DNA of 64,000 nt, from positions 2,285,001 to 2,349,000 of the forward strand of contig NZ_CP014517.1 in the NCBI RefSeq assembly GCF_001577265.1. The letters run 5' to 3'. The DNA is from Variovorax sp. PAMC 28711. Its GTDB lineage: Bacteria > Pseudomonadota > Gammaproteobacteria > Burkholderiales > Burkholderiaceae_C. The position numbers and the translations under genes were made by a program. A model generated the notes under the pieces. The model was not told the origin of the DNA, ran no database searches, and worked only from the letters and a program-made list of their open reading frames with translations. Below, piece by piece: positions 1 through 8,301 of this stretch (position 1 is the first letter of the stretch; every line of letters begins with the position of its first letter).

Positions 1-18
1 GCGCGCAAGAATCGCCGC

Positions 19-642
19 ATGCAACCGCTCATTGATGCCCTGATCTTCATCGTCGACGACGACGCGAGCGTGCGCGAGGCGCTGGCCTGGCTGCTGCGCT
101 CGCGCCGTCTGGACAGCGAACACTTCGCCAGCGCCGCGGCGTTCGAGGAGCGGCTCGATGCGTCGCCCCTGCCCGACCGGCCGCGCTGCCTGCTGCTCGA
201 CGTGCGCATGCCGGGCACCAGCGGCCTGGTGCTGTTCGACCGGCTGGCCGAACGCGGGTTGCTCACGGCGATGCCGGTGATCTTCCTGACCGGGCATGCC
301 GATGTGCCGACCGCGGTGGAAGCGGTCAAGCGCGGCGCTTTCGATTTTTGCGAGAAGCCGTTCTCGGACAACGCACTCGTCGACCGCATCGAGCATGCGC
401 TGGGCGTGTCGTTGCGTGCGCTCGCGCTGCAACGCCGGCGGCGCGAACTGAACGGACGGATCGCCGAACTCACGGAGCGCGAGCGCGACGTGATGCGGCT
501 CGTGATCGAGGGCCTGCCGAACAAGCTGATCGCCGATCAGTTGTCGATCAGCGTGCGCACGGTGGAAGTCCACCGCGCGCGCGTGTTCGAAAAGATGGAC
601 GTCAAGTCGGCCGTTGAACTCGCCAATCTCCTGCGCGAATGA
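19..642 (+). CDS. FixJ/NarL-type response regulator
   Basis: DNA-binding output protein of a two-component system. The receiver domain (about residues 8-125) has the acidic pocket Asp13-Asp15, phospho-acceptor Asp61 in LLLDVRMPG, Thr91 in FLTGHAD and Lys113 in CEKPF. A LuxR-type helix-turn-helix follows at about 148-205 (LTERERDVMRLVIEGLPNK, then SISVRTVEVHRARV). The length of 207 aa is normal for the family. The partner sensor kinase is not in the window and may lie just off the left edge (inference). The next gene is convergent and its stop lies 21 bases away. Target genes cannot be deduced from sequence. Confidence 0.9.
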   Translation: MQPLIDALIFIVDDDASVREALAWLLRSRRLDSEHFASAAAFEERLDASPLPDRPRCLLLDVRMPGTSGLVLFDRLAERGLLTAMPVIFLTGHADVPTAVEAVKRGAFDFCEKPFSDNALVDRIEHALGVSLRALALQRRRRELNGRIAELTERERDVMRLVIEGLPNKLIADQLSISVRTVEVHRARVFEKMDVKSAVELANLLRE

Positions 643-663
643 GGCGACCGGCCGACGCGCCCC

Positions 664-1203
664 TTACTGCTTTTCGCTGACGAAGATTTCGATGCGGCGG
701 TTCTGCGCGCGGCCTGCAGCCGTGCCGTTGTCCGCGACCGGCTCGCGCTCGCCGCGGCCTTCGGTCTGGACCGTGGCGGGTGCCACGCCCTTGGCGACCA
801 GATGGTCGCGCGTGCTCTCGGCACGGGCGACCGAAAGGCGCTCGTTGTTCTTCTCTCCGCCCGTGCTGTCGGTGTGGCCGATGACGACCACCGAGGCGGT
901 CGTCGCGCCGCGAAGGCCGTCAGCGATCCGGTCCAGCACCTGGGCCAGGTTGCGCTTCACGGTGGAGCGACCCACGTCGAACGACAGCTCGTCCGGGATC
1001 ACGACCTTCAGCAGGTTGTCGGGTGTTTTCTGGATGGCGACGCCAGAGCCCTGGGTGGCAGCCTCCAGGTCGAGCTTCAGCTTGGCGAGCCGTTGCGTCC
1101 AGCTGTTGGTGTGGACGACCGCGGCCGGTGGCGGTGGCGGGCTGGAACAGGCGGTGACGCCGAACGTGGCGACCACCACCGCCGCAGCGATGAACTTTCT
1201 CAT
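664..1203 (-). CDS. OmpA-family lipoprotein (first of a paralogous pair)
   Basis: Predicted outer-membrane lipoprotein with a C-terminal OmpA-like peptidoglycan-binding domain. The 179-aa protein starts with a lipoprotein signal peptide ending in the lipobox VTAC (Cys19), followed by a proline run. The OmpA domain spans about 70-175, with GHTDSTGG and the closing motif GRAQNRRIEIFV. It is clearly related to the next gene upstream, which it resembles from ATQGSGVAI to the C-terminus, but it lacks that protein's glycine-rich region. The 71-base gap to the upstream gene on the same strand suggests co-transcription. Likely role: anchoring the envelope to peptidoglycan. Confidence 0.88.
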   Translation of the reverse strand: MRKFIAAAVVVATFGVTACSSPPPPPAAVVHTNSWTQRLAKLKLDLEAATQGSGVAIQKTPDNLLKVVIPDELSFDVGRSTVKRNLAQVLDRIADGLRGATTASVVVIGHTDSTGGEKNNERLSVARAESTRDHLVAKGVAPATVQTEGRGEREPVADNGTAAGRAQNRRIEIFVSEKQ

Positions 1204-1274
1204 GACTCTCTCCCTGATTGAAACGAAACGGAAAATGCTGATCTGACGTCAGCTTCTCTGAAAAGACCAGCGCA

Positions 1275-1928
1275 TCAGCTCTGTGGACGCTCGCCCACGT
1301 AGATCTCGATGCGACGGTTCTGTGCGCGGCCGGCATCGGTGCCGTTGTTGGCGACCGGTTCGCGCGAGCCGCGGCCGTCGATCTGGATCGCGCTCGAGCG
1401 CACGCCGCGGGCGATCAGGTAGTCGCGCGTGCTGGCAGCGCGTTCGACCGACAGCGGGTTGTTGATGGCGTCGGTGCCGGTGTTGTCGGTGTGGCCAATG
1501 ATGCGCACTTCGGCGGCTGCGTTGTTGCGCAGGCCGTTGGCGAACTGGTCGAGCACCGGTGCCAGCGCAGGCTTGATGGCGGCGCGGCCGGTGTCGAAGC
1601 CGGCGTCGCTCGGGATCGCGAGCTTGAGTTCGTTGTTGGCGGTCTGGGTCACGGCGATGCCGGTGCCCTGCGTGGCCTGTTCCATCTGGCGCTTTTGCGA
1701 TTCCATGCGCTGCGACCACAGGTAGCCGCCGAGTGCGCCGGCGGCTGCACCGACGCCGGCGCCGATGGCGGCAGTGCGGCTGTTGCCGGTGGCCGCACCG
1801 ATGGCGGCGCCACCCAGTGCACCCACGCCGGCGCCCATGCCGGTGGTGCGTTGCGTGTCGGTCATGCCGCCGGCGCAGCCGGTGAGGAGGACGGCCAATG
1901 CGCAGCTGGAGAGGACGAGTTTTTTCAT
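1275..1928 (-). CDS. OmpA-family lipoprotein with glycine-zipper segment
   Basis: 217-aa outer-membrane lipoprotein. I start it at the ATG giving MKKLVLSSCALAVLLTGC, a typical lipoprotein signal with Cys18; a reading 38 codons longer has no signal peptide at its start. Residues about 30-75 form a glycine-zipper segment (GMGAGVGALGGAAIGAATG, then AAIGAGVGAAAGALGGYLW), as in YfiB/YiaD-type proteins, which probably inserts in or crosses the membrane. The C-terminal half is an OmpA-like peptidoglycan-binding domain (GHTDNTGTD, ending GRAQNRRIEIYVGE). It precedes its shorter paralogue and the two are likely one transcription unit. Confidence 0.88.
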   Translation of the reverse strand: MKKLVLSSCALAVLLTGCAGGMTDTQRTTGMGAGVGALGGAAIGAATGNSRTAAIGAGVGAAAGALGGYLWSQRMESQKRQMEQATQGTGIAVTQTANNELKLAIPSDAGFDTGRAAIKPALAPVLDQFANGLRNNAAAEVRIIGHTDNTGTDAINNPLSVERAASTRDYLIARGVRSSAIQIDGRGSREPVANNGTDAGRAQNRRIEIYVGERPQS

Positions 1929-2126
1929 GGTGATTCCCTTCGAGGTTGAGACAGGTGGACGGTCATTATCCCGGTCGAATCGGGCGCTCCCCGCGTGCCG
2001 CCACTTGACGGGTTGCCTAGGAAAACTGTCTGCAGCGCCCACGCACAGGGCAAACTTTGCTATCGAATCAATAGCAATCGGCGGCTTGTCCCACAGCGCA
2101 CCGTGCCGACCGATTACGTGCGGAAT

Positions 2127-2282
2127 TCACGATTCGGGCGGCTTGTCTCGGGGTCGGCGCGGGGCGTCTCCTTCCGGGTCGTCCGGCAGCTCCCCGCCCT
2201 TGCGTCCCGAGAACATGGTCCACCAGATGATGAGGACAAACAGCACGCCTGCCAGAAGGGCTTCAAGCAAAATCAGACCCAT
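2127..2282 (-). CDS. Small membrane protein, divergent from mltA
   Basis: 51-codon protein beginning MGLILLEALLAGVLFVLIIW: one N-terminal transmembrane helix (about residues 3-23), then WWTMFSGRKGGELP and a charged proline-rich tail. I accept it although it is short because the start is preceded by AGGAG at good spacing, the first 22 residues form a coherent membrane helix, and the tail is hydrophilic. Its ATG overlaps the mltA ATG on the other strand (both lie in the tetramer CATG at 2280-2283). Function unknown; from memory, similar short proteins sit beside mltA in relatives, but I could not check this. Confidence 0.7.
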   Translation of the reverse strand: MGLILLEALLAGVLFVLIIWWTMFSGRKGGELPDDPEGDAPRRPRDKPPES

Positions 2283-3423
2283 GAAAAAAGGACTCCTGTG
2301 GCGGCTGGTCGGGCCCGCGATCGTAGTGGCTACGCTGGCCGGCTGCTCTTTCGGCCCGCGCGTGCCTGATGCCCCCCCGACGACCCCGGGCATCAGCCTG
2401 CCGCCCGTGCTGGGTCCGTTGACCGGATCGCTCGCGCATCCCAAGAGCCGCTGGGTGCCGGTGAACTGGTCGGAGTTGCCGGGTTTCGGCGCCGATCCGC
2501 TGCATGAAGGGTGGGTCGCGCTGATCACCAGTTGCGCGCGCCCGAACGCCGCCTTCGCGCCGTTGTGCCAGGACGTTCGACGCCTCGCCATCGCCGATGG
2601 CGACACGCAACGCCAGTGGCTCGCCGACCGCTTGCAGCCCTATCGCATCGAATCGCTCACCGGCCAGAGCGACGGCCAGCTGACCAGCTACTACGAGCCG
2701 GTGTATGACGCGGCCCGTCGCCCCAGCGCGCAGTTCAGCGTGCCGCTCTATGCGGTGCCGGCCGGCTTTGCGGCGCGCAAGCCCTGGTTCACCCGCCAGC
2801 AGATCGAGACACTGCCCGAAGCGCAGGCCGCGTTGCGGGGTCGCGAGATCGCCTGGCTGGCCGACCCCATCGACGCCATGATGTTGCACATCCAGGGCTC
2901 GGGCCGCTTGCGCATCACCGATGACGCCGGCGTGCAGCGCACGGTGCGCGTCGCCTTTGCGGGCACCAACGACCAGCCTTATCGGAGCATCCAGCAATGG
3001 CTGCTGAGCCAAGGCGTGACGAAGATCAACCCATGGCCCGATGCCACCAAGGAATGGGCTGCGCAGAACCCGCAGCGTGTGCCGCAACTGATGTGGAGCA
3101 ACCCGCGCTACGTGTTCTTCCGCGAAGAGGCGCTCGACGAGGTCGACGCCTCGGCCGGCCCGCGCGGCGCGCAGGGCGTGCCGCTCACGCCGGGCCGCTC
3201 GATCGCCGTTGACCGCGACAGCATCCCGTACGGCACGCCTGTCTGGCTCGCGTCGAACGGGCCGACGGTGCAGCTGCAGAAGCTGGTGGTGGCGCAAGAC
3301 ACCGGCAAGGCGATCACCGGTGCGGTGCGGGCCGACTACTTCGCCGGCACCGGACTGGAAGCCGGGCGCATCGCGGCCGCGGTGAACCAACCGCTGCGGC
3401 TGTGGGCGCTCTGGCCGAAGTAA
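2281..3423 (+). CDS. mltA: Membrane-bound lytic murein transglycosylase A
   Basis: Outer-membrane lipoprotein that cleaves peptidoglycan glycan strands to 1,6-anhydro products. The 380-aa protein starts MKKGLLWRLVGPAIVVATLAGC (lipobox Cys22). MltA core motifs are present: SYYEPVYDA, MLHIQGSGRLRI, and the C-terminal 3D domain with VDRDSIPYGTPVWL and VAQDTGKAITGAVRADYF, which holds the catalytic Asp (QDTG). The ATG at 2281 has no good Shine-Dalgarno sequence but a -10-like CAAAAT lies 7 bases before it. It is divergent from, and shares start-codon bases with, the small membrane protein on the other strand. Confidence 0.93.
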   Translation: MKKGLLWRLVGPAIVVATLAGCSFGPRVPDAPPTTPGISLPPVLGPLTGSLAHPKSRWVPVNWSELPGFGADPLHEGWVALITSCARPNAAFAPLCQDVRRLAIADGDTQRQWLADRLQPYRIESLTGQSDGQLTSYYEPVYDAARRPSAQFSVPLYAVPAGFAARKPWFTRQQIETLPEAQAALRGREIAWLADPIDAMMLHIQGSGRLRITDDAGVQRTVRVAFAGTNDQPYRSIQQWLLSQGVTKINPWPDATKEWAAQNPQRVPQLMWSNPRYVFFREEALDEVDASAGPRGAQGVPLTPGRSIAVDRDSIPYGTPVWLASNGPTVQLQKLVVAQDTGKAITGAVRADYFAGTGLEAGRIAAAVNQPLRLWALWPK

Positions 3424-3430
3424 CGCGCGA

Positions 3431-3486
3431 CTGTCATTGAACGGTCATGCGGTTGGCATGACCGTGTCATCGGCGGTTTTCAAGAT
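3431..3486 (+). promoter_or_regulatory. Tandem Pho box and -10 element
   Basis: Four heptamers at an exact 11-base period: CTGTCAT (3431-3437), CGGTCAT (3442-3448), TTGGCAT (3453-3459) and GTGTCAT (3464-3470). The first pair, CTGTCATTGAACGGTCAT, fits the PhoB consensus (CTGTCAT, four bases, CTGTCAT) with one heptamer mismatch; the second pair makes an adjacent weaker box. A -10-like CAAGAT starts 10 bases after the last repeat, the spacing expected when PhoB replaces the -35. It precedes a PhoX-type phosphatase gene, so phosphate-starvation control is likely. Confidence 0.82.
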
Positions 3487-3519
3487 GCCGGGTTGTTTCC
3501 AACCCCACGAAGAAAACCA

Positions 3520-5595
3520 ATGTCCGACTCCACCGCGTTCCGCGCCTCGCGCCGCCAGGCACTCAAGCTCTTTTCCGCTCCTCTGCTGCCGCTCGGTGGC
3601 GCCGCGCTGCTGACCGCATGCGGCGGCGGCGGTAGCGGCGGGGGCTTTCCGATCGTCGGCGGTGCCGTGACGCCTGCCCCGGCCCCTGTACCCGGTGCTG
3701 CCCCGGCACCCGCGCCAGCACCGGCTGCGGCCAACTATGTGTCGGCCACTTTCACCGGCATGGCCGCACCCACTCTGGCCACGCCCGCTGCGATGGCGAC
3801 GACCACCGTGGGCTCGATGCTGAAGATCGCCTACGACGACGGCAGCGCGACCGACTTCAAGCTGGCCTACCAGCCCTTCTTCGTGACCGGCGACCTCGTG
3901 CCCGACGGCAAGGGAGGCACTGTCCTGGCGGGCGGCTACGTCGATGCGTACAACCAGCCCATCGTCGACGCTTCCGTCGCCGGCAAGGAGCGGCAGTTCT
4001 TCTCGGATTCGCCGGACGGCACCTCGCTGCTCGCCCTCGCGAACCCGACGGTGGGCGGCCTCAAGGGCAAGGCCGTGTTCGCGGTCGTGCAGTTCGAATA
4101 CACCACGCGCGACCAGGCCGGCAACAGCACCTACGGCACGCTGCCGTCGCCCATCGCAGTGCTCACGCTCGACCAGGACCCCACCACCGGCAAGCTCAGC
4201 CTGGTGAAGTACCACAACGTCGACATGTCGTCTGCACACGGCCTGTGGATCACCTGCGGCGCGAGCCTGTCGCCGTGGAACACGCACCTCTCGAGCGAAG
4301 AGTACGAACCCGACGCCTACACGGCCGCCACCAACACGATGTTCCGCGCCTACAGCAGGAACGTGTTCGGCAGCGAGACCGTCGCCAACCCGTACCACTA
4401 CGGCCACCTGCCCGAGATCACGGTCAATCCGGACGGCACCGGCAGCGTGAAGAAGCACTACTGCATGGGCCGCATCTCGCACGAGCTGATCCAGGTCATG
4501 CCCGACATGCGCACCGCCATCATGGGCGACGACTACACCAACGGCGGCTTCTTCATGTTCGTCGCCGACAAGGCGAAAGACCTGTCGGCCGGCACGCTGT
4601 ATGCAGCGCGCTACGACGCCGGCTACTCCATCGATCCGGCCGCCGCCGCCACGAAGATGTCGTGGATCAAGCTCGGCCACGCGACCAGCGCCGAGATCGA
4701 GAAGCTGGCCAACACGCTCAAGGCCACCGACATCCTCGACGTGGTCTACGCGGTGCAGAACGGCACGGCCGATGCCACGCCGCTGACGCCCGTCACGCCG
4801 GTCGATTCGAGCTACACGCTGATGTACTGCGACGGCAAGGCCAACTGGGTTCGCGTGAAGGCGGGCATGGACAAGGCCGCCGCGTTCCTCGAGACGCACC
4901 GCTACGCCAACCTGAAGGGCGCGAGCATGGCCTTCACCAAGATGGAAGGCACGACGGTCAACATCAAGGACAAGGTCGCGTACTCCGCGCTGCAGAACAT
5001 CCAGGACTCGATGGTCAGCGGCGGCAAGGGCTGGACTGCGGGCACCAACATCGCGCTGCCCAAGAAGCTCACCGCCGGCGGCGTGATGGCGCACAACCTG
5101 GTCGGCGGCCTCAAGGACAGCGACGGTGCCGCGATCGACAGCGAATGGGTGCCGGCACAGACCCGCGCGCTGATCGTGGGCGAAGACATCACCGCCGACG
5201 CGCTGGGCAATACCTCGAATCCCGACAAGATCGGCAACCCCGACAACCTCAAATTCTCGGAGAAGATGCGCACGCTCTTCATCGGCGAGGACAGCAGCAG
5301 CCACGTCAACAACTTTCTCTGGGCCTACAACGTCGACACCAAGGCGCTCGCGCGCGTGATGTCGATTCCGGCCGGCGGCGAATCGACCGGCCTGCATGCG
5401 GTCGACGAGCTCAACGGCTGGACTTACATCATGAGCAACTTCCAGCATGCGGGCGACTGGGGCAGCATCCATGGCAAGGTGCAGGCCACGCTCGATCCGC
5501 TGGTGCGCGCGAACTACAAGGACCGCTTCGGTTCGGCCGTGGGCTATCTCACGGCGGACCCGGTGCAGCCCTCCCTGGGCACCAAGAAAGCCTGA
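3520..5595 (+). CDS. phoX: PhoX-family (DUF839) secreted phosphatase
   Basis: 691-aa predicted exported alkaline phosphatase releasing phosphate from organic esters. The ATG start follows GAAGAAAACCA; a TTG nine codons earlier is less likely. The N-terminus has a twin-arginine motif (SRRQALKLF) and a lipobox-like LLTAC followed by a GGGGSGGG linker and an Ala/Pro-rich stretch, so it may be a Tat-exported lipoprotein. DUF839 motifs include GHLPEITVNPDGTG, MGDDYTNGGFFMFV, SRMRTLFIGED-like FSEKMRTLFIGEDSSSH and GESTGLHAVDELNG. Family membership is by motif recognition; a tandem Pho box directly upstream strongly supports a phosphate-scavenging role. Followed after 17 bases by the E1 enzyme gene, which has its own promoter-like box. 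Confidence 0.87.
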   Translation: MSDSTAFRASRRQALKLFSAPLLPLGGAALLTACGGGGSGGGFPIVGGAVTPAPAPVPGAAPAPAPAPAAANYVSATFTGMAAPTLATPAAMATTTVGSMLKIAYDDGSATDFKLAYQPFFVTGDLVPDGKGGTVLAGGYVDAYNQPIVDASVAGKERQFFSDSPDGTSLLALANPTVGGLKGKAVFAVVQFEYTTRDQAGNSTYGTLPSPIAVLTLDQDPTTGKLSLVKYHNVDMSSAHGLWITCGASLSPWNTHLSSEEYEPDAYTAATNTMFRAYSRNVFGSETVANPYHYGHLPEITVNPDGTGSVKKHYCMGRISHELIQVMPDMRTAIMGDDYTNGGFFMFVADKAKDLSAGTLYAARYDAGYSIDPAAAATKMSWIKLGHATSAEIEKLANTLKATDILDVVYAVQNGTADATPLTPVTPVDSSYTLMYCDGKANWVRVKAGMDKAAAFLETHRYANLKGASMAFTKMEGTTVNIKDKVAYSALQNIQDSMVSGGKGWTAGTNIALPKKLTAGGVMAHNLVGGLKDSDGAAIDSEWVPAQTRALIVGEDITADALGNTSNPDKIGNPDNLKFSEKMRTLFIGEDSSSHVNNFLWAYNVDTKALARVMSIPAGGESTGLHAVDELNGWTYIMSNFQHAGDWGSIHGKVQATLDPLVRANYKDRFGSAVGYLTADPVQPSLGTKKA

Positions 5596-5600
5596 CGCTC

Positions 5601-5606
5601 TACAGT
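5601..5606 (+). promoter_or_regulatory. -10-like TACAGT close to the E1 gene start
   Basis: TACAGT is followed by GGGCGG and then the ATG at 5613. There is no separate Shine-Dalgarno sequence in the remaining space. Six bases to the ATG would place a sigma70 start site at the start codon, as seen for several other genes here. Confidence 0.45.
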
Positions 5607-5612
5607 GGGCGG

Positions 5613-8240
5613 ATGAACGCCCACTCTGCCCCGCACCTCGTCGCCCTGGCCGACGCCGTCGACCCCGACCCGCAAGAAACCACCGAGTGGCGCGACGCCT
5701 TCGCGGCGCTGGTCGCGGCCAACGGCCCGGTGCGGGCGCGCCAGATCCTCGACGCGCTGGCCGAGTCGGCGCGCACGCATCGCATCGGTTGGCAGCCCGC
5801 GCTCTGCACGCCTTACGTCAACACCATCGCGGTCGACGCGCAGCCCGCCTTTCCCGGTGACCTCGCCATGGAAGAGCGGCTCGCGTCGCTCATGCGCTGG
5901 AACGCGCTCGCGATGGTGGTGCGCGCCAACCATTCCTACGGCGAACTCGGCGGCCACATCGCGAGCTACGCGAGCGCGGCCGACCTGTTCGAAACCGGCT
6001 TCAATCATTTCTTTCACGCACGCAGCGATGCGCACCGCGGCGACCTCGTGTTCTTCCAGCCGCACAGCGCGCCGGGTGTCTACGCTCGGGCGTTCCTCGA
6101 GGGCCGATTGAGCGAAGACGATCTTTCGCACTATCGCCAGGAGCTCACCGCGCCGGCCTTCACGCGGGGCAGCGGCGCGCGCGGCCTGTCGAGCTACCCG
6201 CATCCGTACCTGATGCCGGATTTCTGGCAGTTCCCGACCGGCTCGATGGGCATCGGCCCGATCAGTTCGATCTACCACGCGCGCTTCATGCGTTACCTCA
6301 CCGACCGGCAGCTGCTCGACTGCAGCCCGCGCAAGGTGTGGGGCGTGTTCGGCGACGGCGAGATGGACGAGCCCGAATCGATGAGCGCGCTGACCCTGGC
6401 CGCGCGCGAGAAGCTCGACAACCTGGTGTGGGTCGTCAACTGCAACCTGCAGCGCCTCGATGGCCCGGTGCGCGGCAACGGCCGCATCATCGACGAGCTC
6501 GAAAAGCTCTTTGCGGGCGCTGGCTGGAACGTGGTCAAGCTGGTGTGGGGCAGCGACTGGGACGGCCTCTTCGCGCGCGACACCACGGGTGCCTTGGCGC
6601 GCGCCTTCGCCAACACCGTCGACGGCCAGATGCAGACCTTCGCCGCGAAAGACGGTCGCTTCAACCGGGACACCTTCTTTGGCCAGGACGACGAACTGAA
6701 GAAGCTTGCGCAGGGCATGACCGACGAACAAATTGACCGGCTCAAGCGCGGCGGCCACGACCTGGTGAAGATCCATGCCGCCTACGCTGCGGCCGCCGCG
6801 CACGTCGGCCAGCCGACCGTCATCCTCGCCCACACCAAGAAGGGCTACGGCATGGGTGCGGGCCAGGGAAAGATGACGACGCACTCGCACAAGAAGTTCG
6901 AGAGCGCCGACCTCATCGGATTTCGCAACCGCTTCAACCTGCCGCTCACCGACGCGCAGGCCACCTCGCTCGCCTTCTACAAGCCGGCCGAAGACAGCGC
7001 GGAGATGAAGTACCTGAAAGACCATCGCACCGCGCTCGGCGGTTCGATGCCGCGGCGCGAAACCGCGTGCGAGGTCGTGCCGGTGCCCGACATCGGGGCC
7101 TACGCGCAGTTCGCGCTGGCCGCCGACGGCAAGGACATGAGCACGACCATGGCGTTCGTGCGCATCCTCGGCGCGCTGCTGAAAGACCAGGCGCTCGGCC
7201 CGCGCGTGGTGCCCATCGTGGCCGACGAGGCGCGCACCTTCGGCATGGCGAACCTCTTCAAGCAGGTCGGCATCTATTCGAGCGTGGGCCAGCGCTACGC
7301 GCCGGAAGACATCGACACCATCCTCAGTTACCGCGAGGCAACCGACGGGCAGATCCTCGAAGAAGGCATCAGCGAGGCCGGCGCCATCGCGAGCTGGACG
7401 GCCGCTGCCACCAGCTACAGCGTGCACGGCCTCGCGATGCTGCCGTTCTATATCTACTACTCGATGTTCGGCTTCCAGCGCGTGGGCGACCAGATCTGGG
7501 CCGCGGCCGACCAGCGCGCACGCGGCTTTTTGCTCGGCGCGACCTCGGGCCGCACCACGCTCGGCGGCGAAGGCCTGCAGCACCAGGACGGCACCAGCCA
7601 TCTGGTGGCCGCGACCATCCCGAACTGCAAGGCTTACGACCCCGCCTTCGCGGGCGAGATGGCAGTGATCGTCGACGCCGGCATGCGCGAAATGCTGGTC
7701 GAGCAGAAGGACGTCTTCTATTACGTCACCCTCATGAACGAGAACTACGCGCAGCCGAGCTTGCCGCTCGAAGCGCATGCCGACGTGCTGCGCGGTTGCT
7801 ATCGGTTCGGGCGCTACGGCGACGCGATGGGCGCCGCCGTAGTCACGCTCCTGGGGTCGGGCGCGATCTTCACCGAGGTGGTCAAGGCGGCCCAGCAGCT
7901 TGCGGCCGAGGGCGTCGCGGTCGACGTGTTCAGCGTCACCAGCTGGAGCGAACTCGCGCGCGACGGGGCGGCCTCCGAGCAGGCCGCGTTGCGCCGCGAG
8001 CCGGCGTCCAATCCCTTCGTCGCCCAGCAGCTCGCCGCCAGTGCCGGCCCCATCGTCGCCGCCACCGACTACGTGCGCGCCGTGCCCGAGAGCATTCGCG
8101 CGTACCTGCCCGAAGGTCGGCGCTATCTCACGCTGGGCACCGACGGCTTCGGGCGCAGCGACACGCGGGCCGCATTGCGCGATTTCTTCGGCGTCGACGC
8201 GGTGGCCATCGTGCGTGCGGCGCGCCACGCGATGCGCTGA
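5613..8240 (+). CDS. aceE: AceE-family 2-oxoacid dehydrogenase E1 (homodimeric type)
   Basis: 875-aa thiamine-diphosphate enzyme that decarboxylates pyruvate or a close 2-oxoacid and passes the acyl group to an E2 lipoyl protein. The thiamine/Mg motif is clear: GDGEMDEPES at about residue 247 and NCNLQRLDGP about 28 residues later. Other AceE landmarks are NHSYGELGGHIASYAS, GSMGIGPISSIYHARFMRYL, AHTKKGYGMGAGQGKM, EARTFGMANLFKQVGIY and GRTTLGGEGLQHQDGTSH. No E2 or E3 gene is adjacent, unlike the usual aceEF operon, so this may be a second E1 such as the MdeB-type 2-oxobutyrate enzyme (inference). The ATG follows a -10-like TACAGT by 6 bases. Confidence 0.88.
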   Translation: MNAHSAPHLVALADAVDPDPQETTEWRDAFAALVAANGPVRARQILDALAESARTHRIGWQPALCTPYVNTIAVDAQPAFPGDLAMEERLASLMRWNALAMVVRANHSYGELGGHIASYASAADLFETGFNHFFHARSDAHRGDLVFFQPHSAPGVYARAFLEGRLSEDDLSHYRQELTAPAFTRGSGARGLSSYPHPYLMPDFWQFPTGSMGIGPISSIYHARFMRYLTDRQLLDCSPRKVWGVFGDGEMDEPESMSALTLAAREKLDNLVWVVNCNLQRLDGPVRGNGRIIDELEKLFAGAGWNVVKLVWGSDWDGLFARDTTGALARAFANTVDGQMQTFAAKDGRFNRDTFFGQDDELKKLAQGMTDEQIDRLKRGGHDLVKIHAAYAAAAAHVGQPTVILAHTKKGYGMGAGQGKMTTHSHKKFESADLIGFRNRFNLPLTDAQATSLAFYKPAEDSAEMKYLKDHRTALGGSMPRRETACEVVPVPDIGAYAQFALAADGKDMSTTMAFVRILGALLKDQALGPRVVPIVADEARTFGMANLFKQVGIYSSVGQRYAPEDIDTILSYREATDGQILEEGISEAGAIASWTAAATSYSVHGLAMLPFYIYYSMFGFQRVGDQIWAAADQRARGFLLGATSGRTTLGGEGLQHQDGTSHLVAATIPNCKAYDPAFAGEMAVIVDAGMREMLVEQKDVFYYVTLMNENYAQPSLPLEAHADVLRGCYRFGRYGDAMGAAVVTLLGSGAIFTEVVKAAQQLAAEGVAVDVFSVTSWSELARDGAASEQAALRREPASNPFVAQQLAASAGPIVAATDYVRAVPESIRAYLPEGRRYLTLGTDGFGRSDTRAALRDFFGVDAVAIVRAARHAMR

Positions 8241-8301
8241 AACCCTGAGTCGGCCGCGCCGGCTTTGCGCGATCATGGGTGTCCACTTTCGAAGGACCAC
8301 G

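Noticed and set aside
4245..5612. An N-terminal extension of the E1 gene through the PhoX gene
   Set aside because: The extension is Arg-rich, overlaps the phosphatase gene in another frame, and the E1 family starts at the ATG at 5613.
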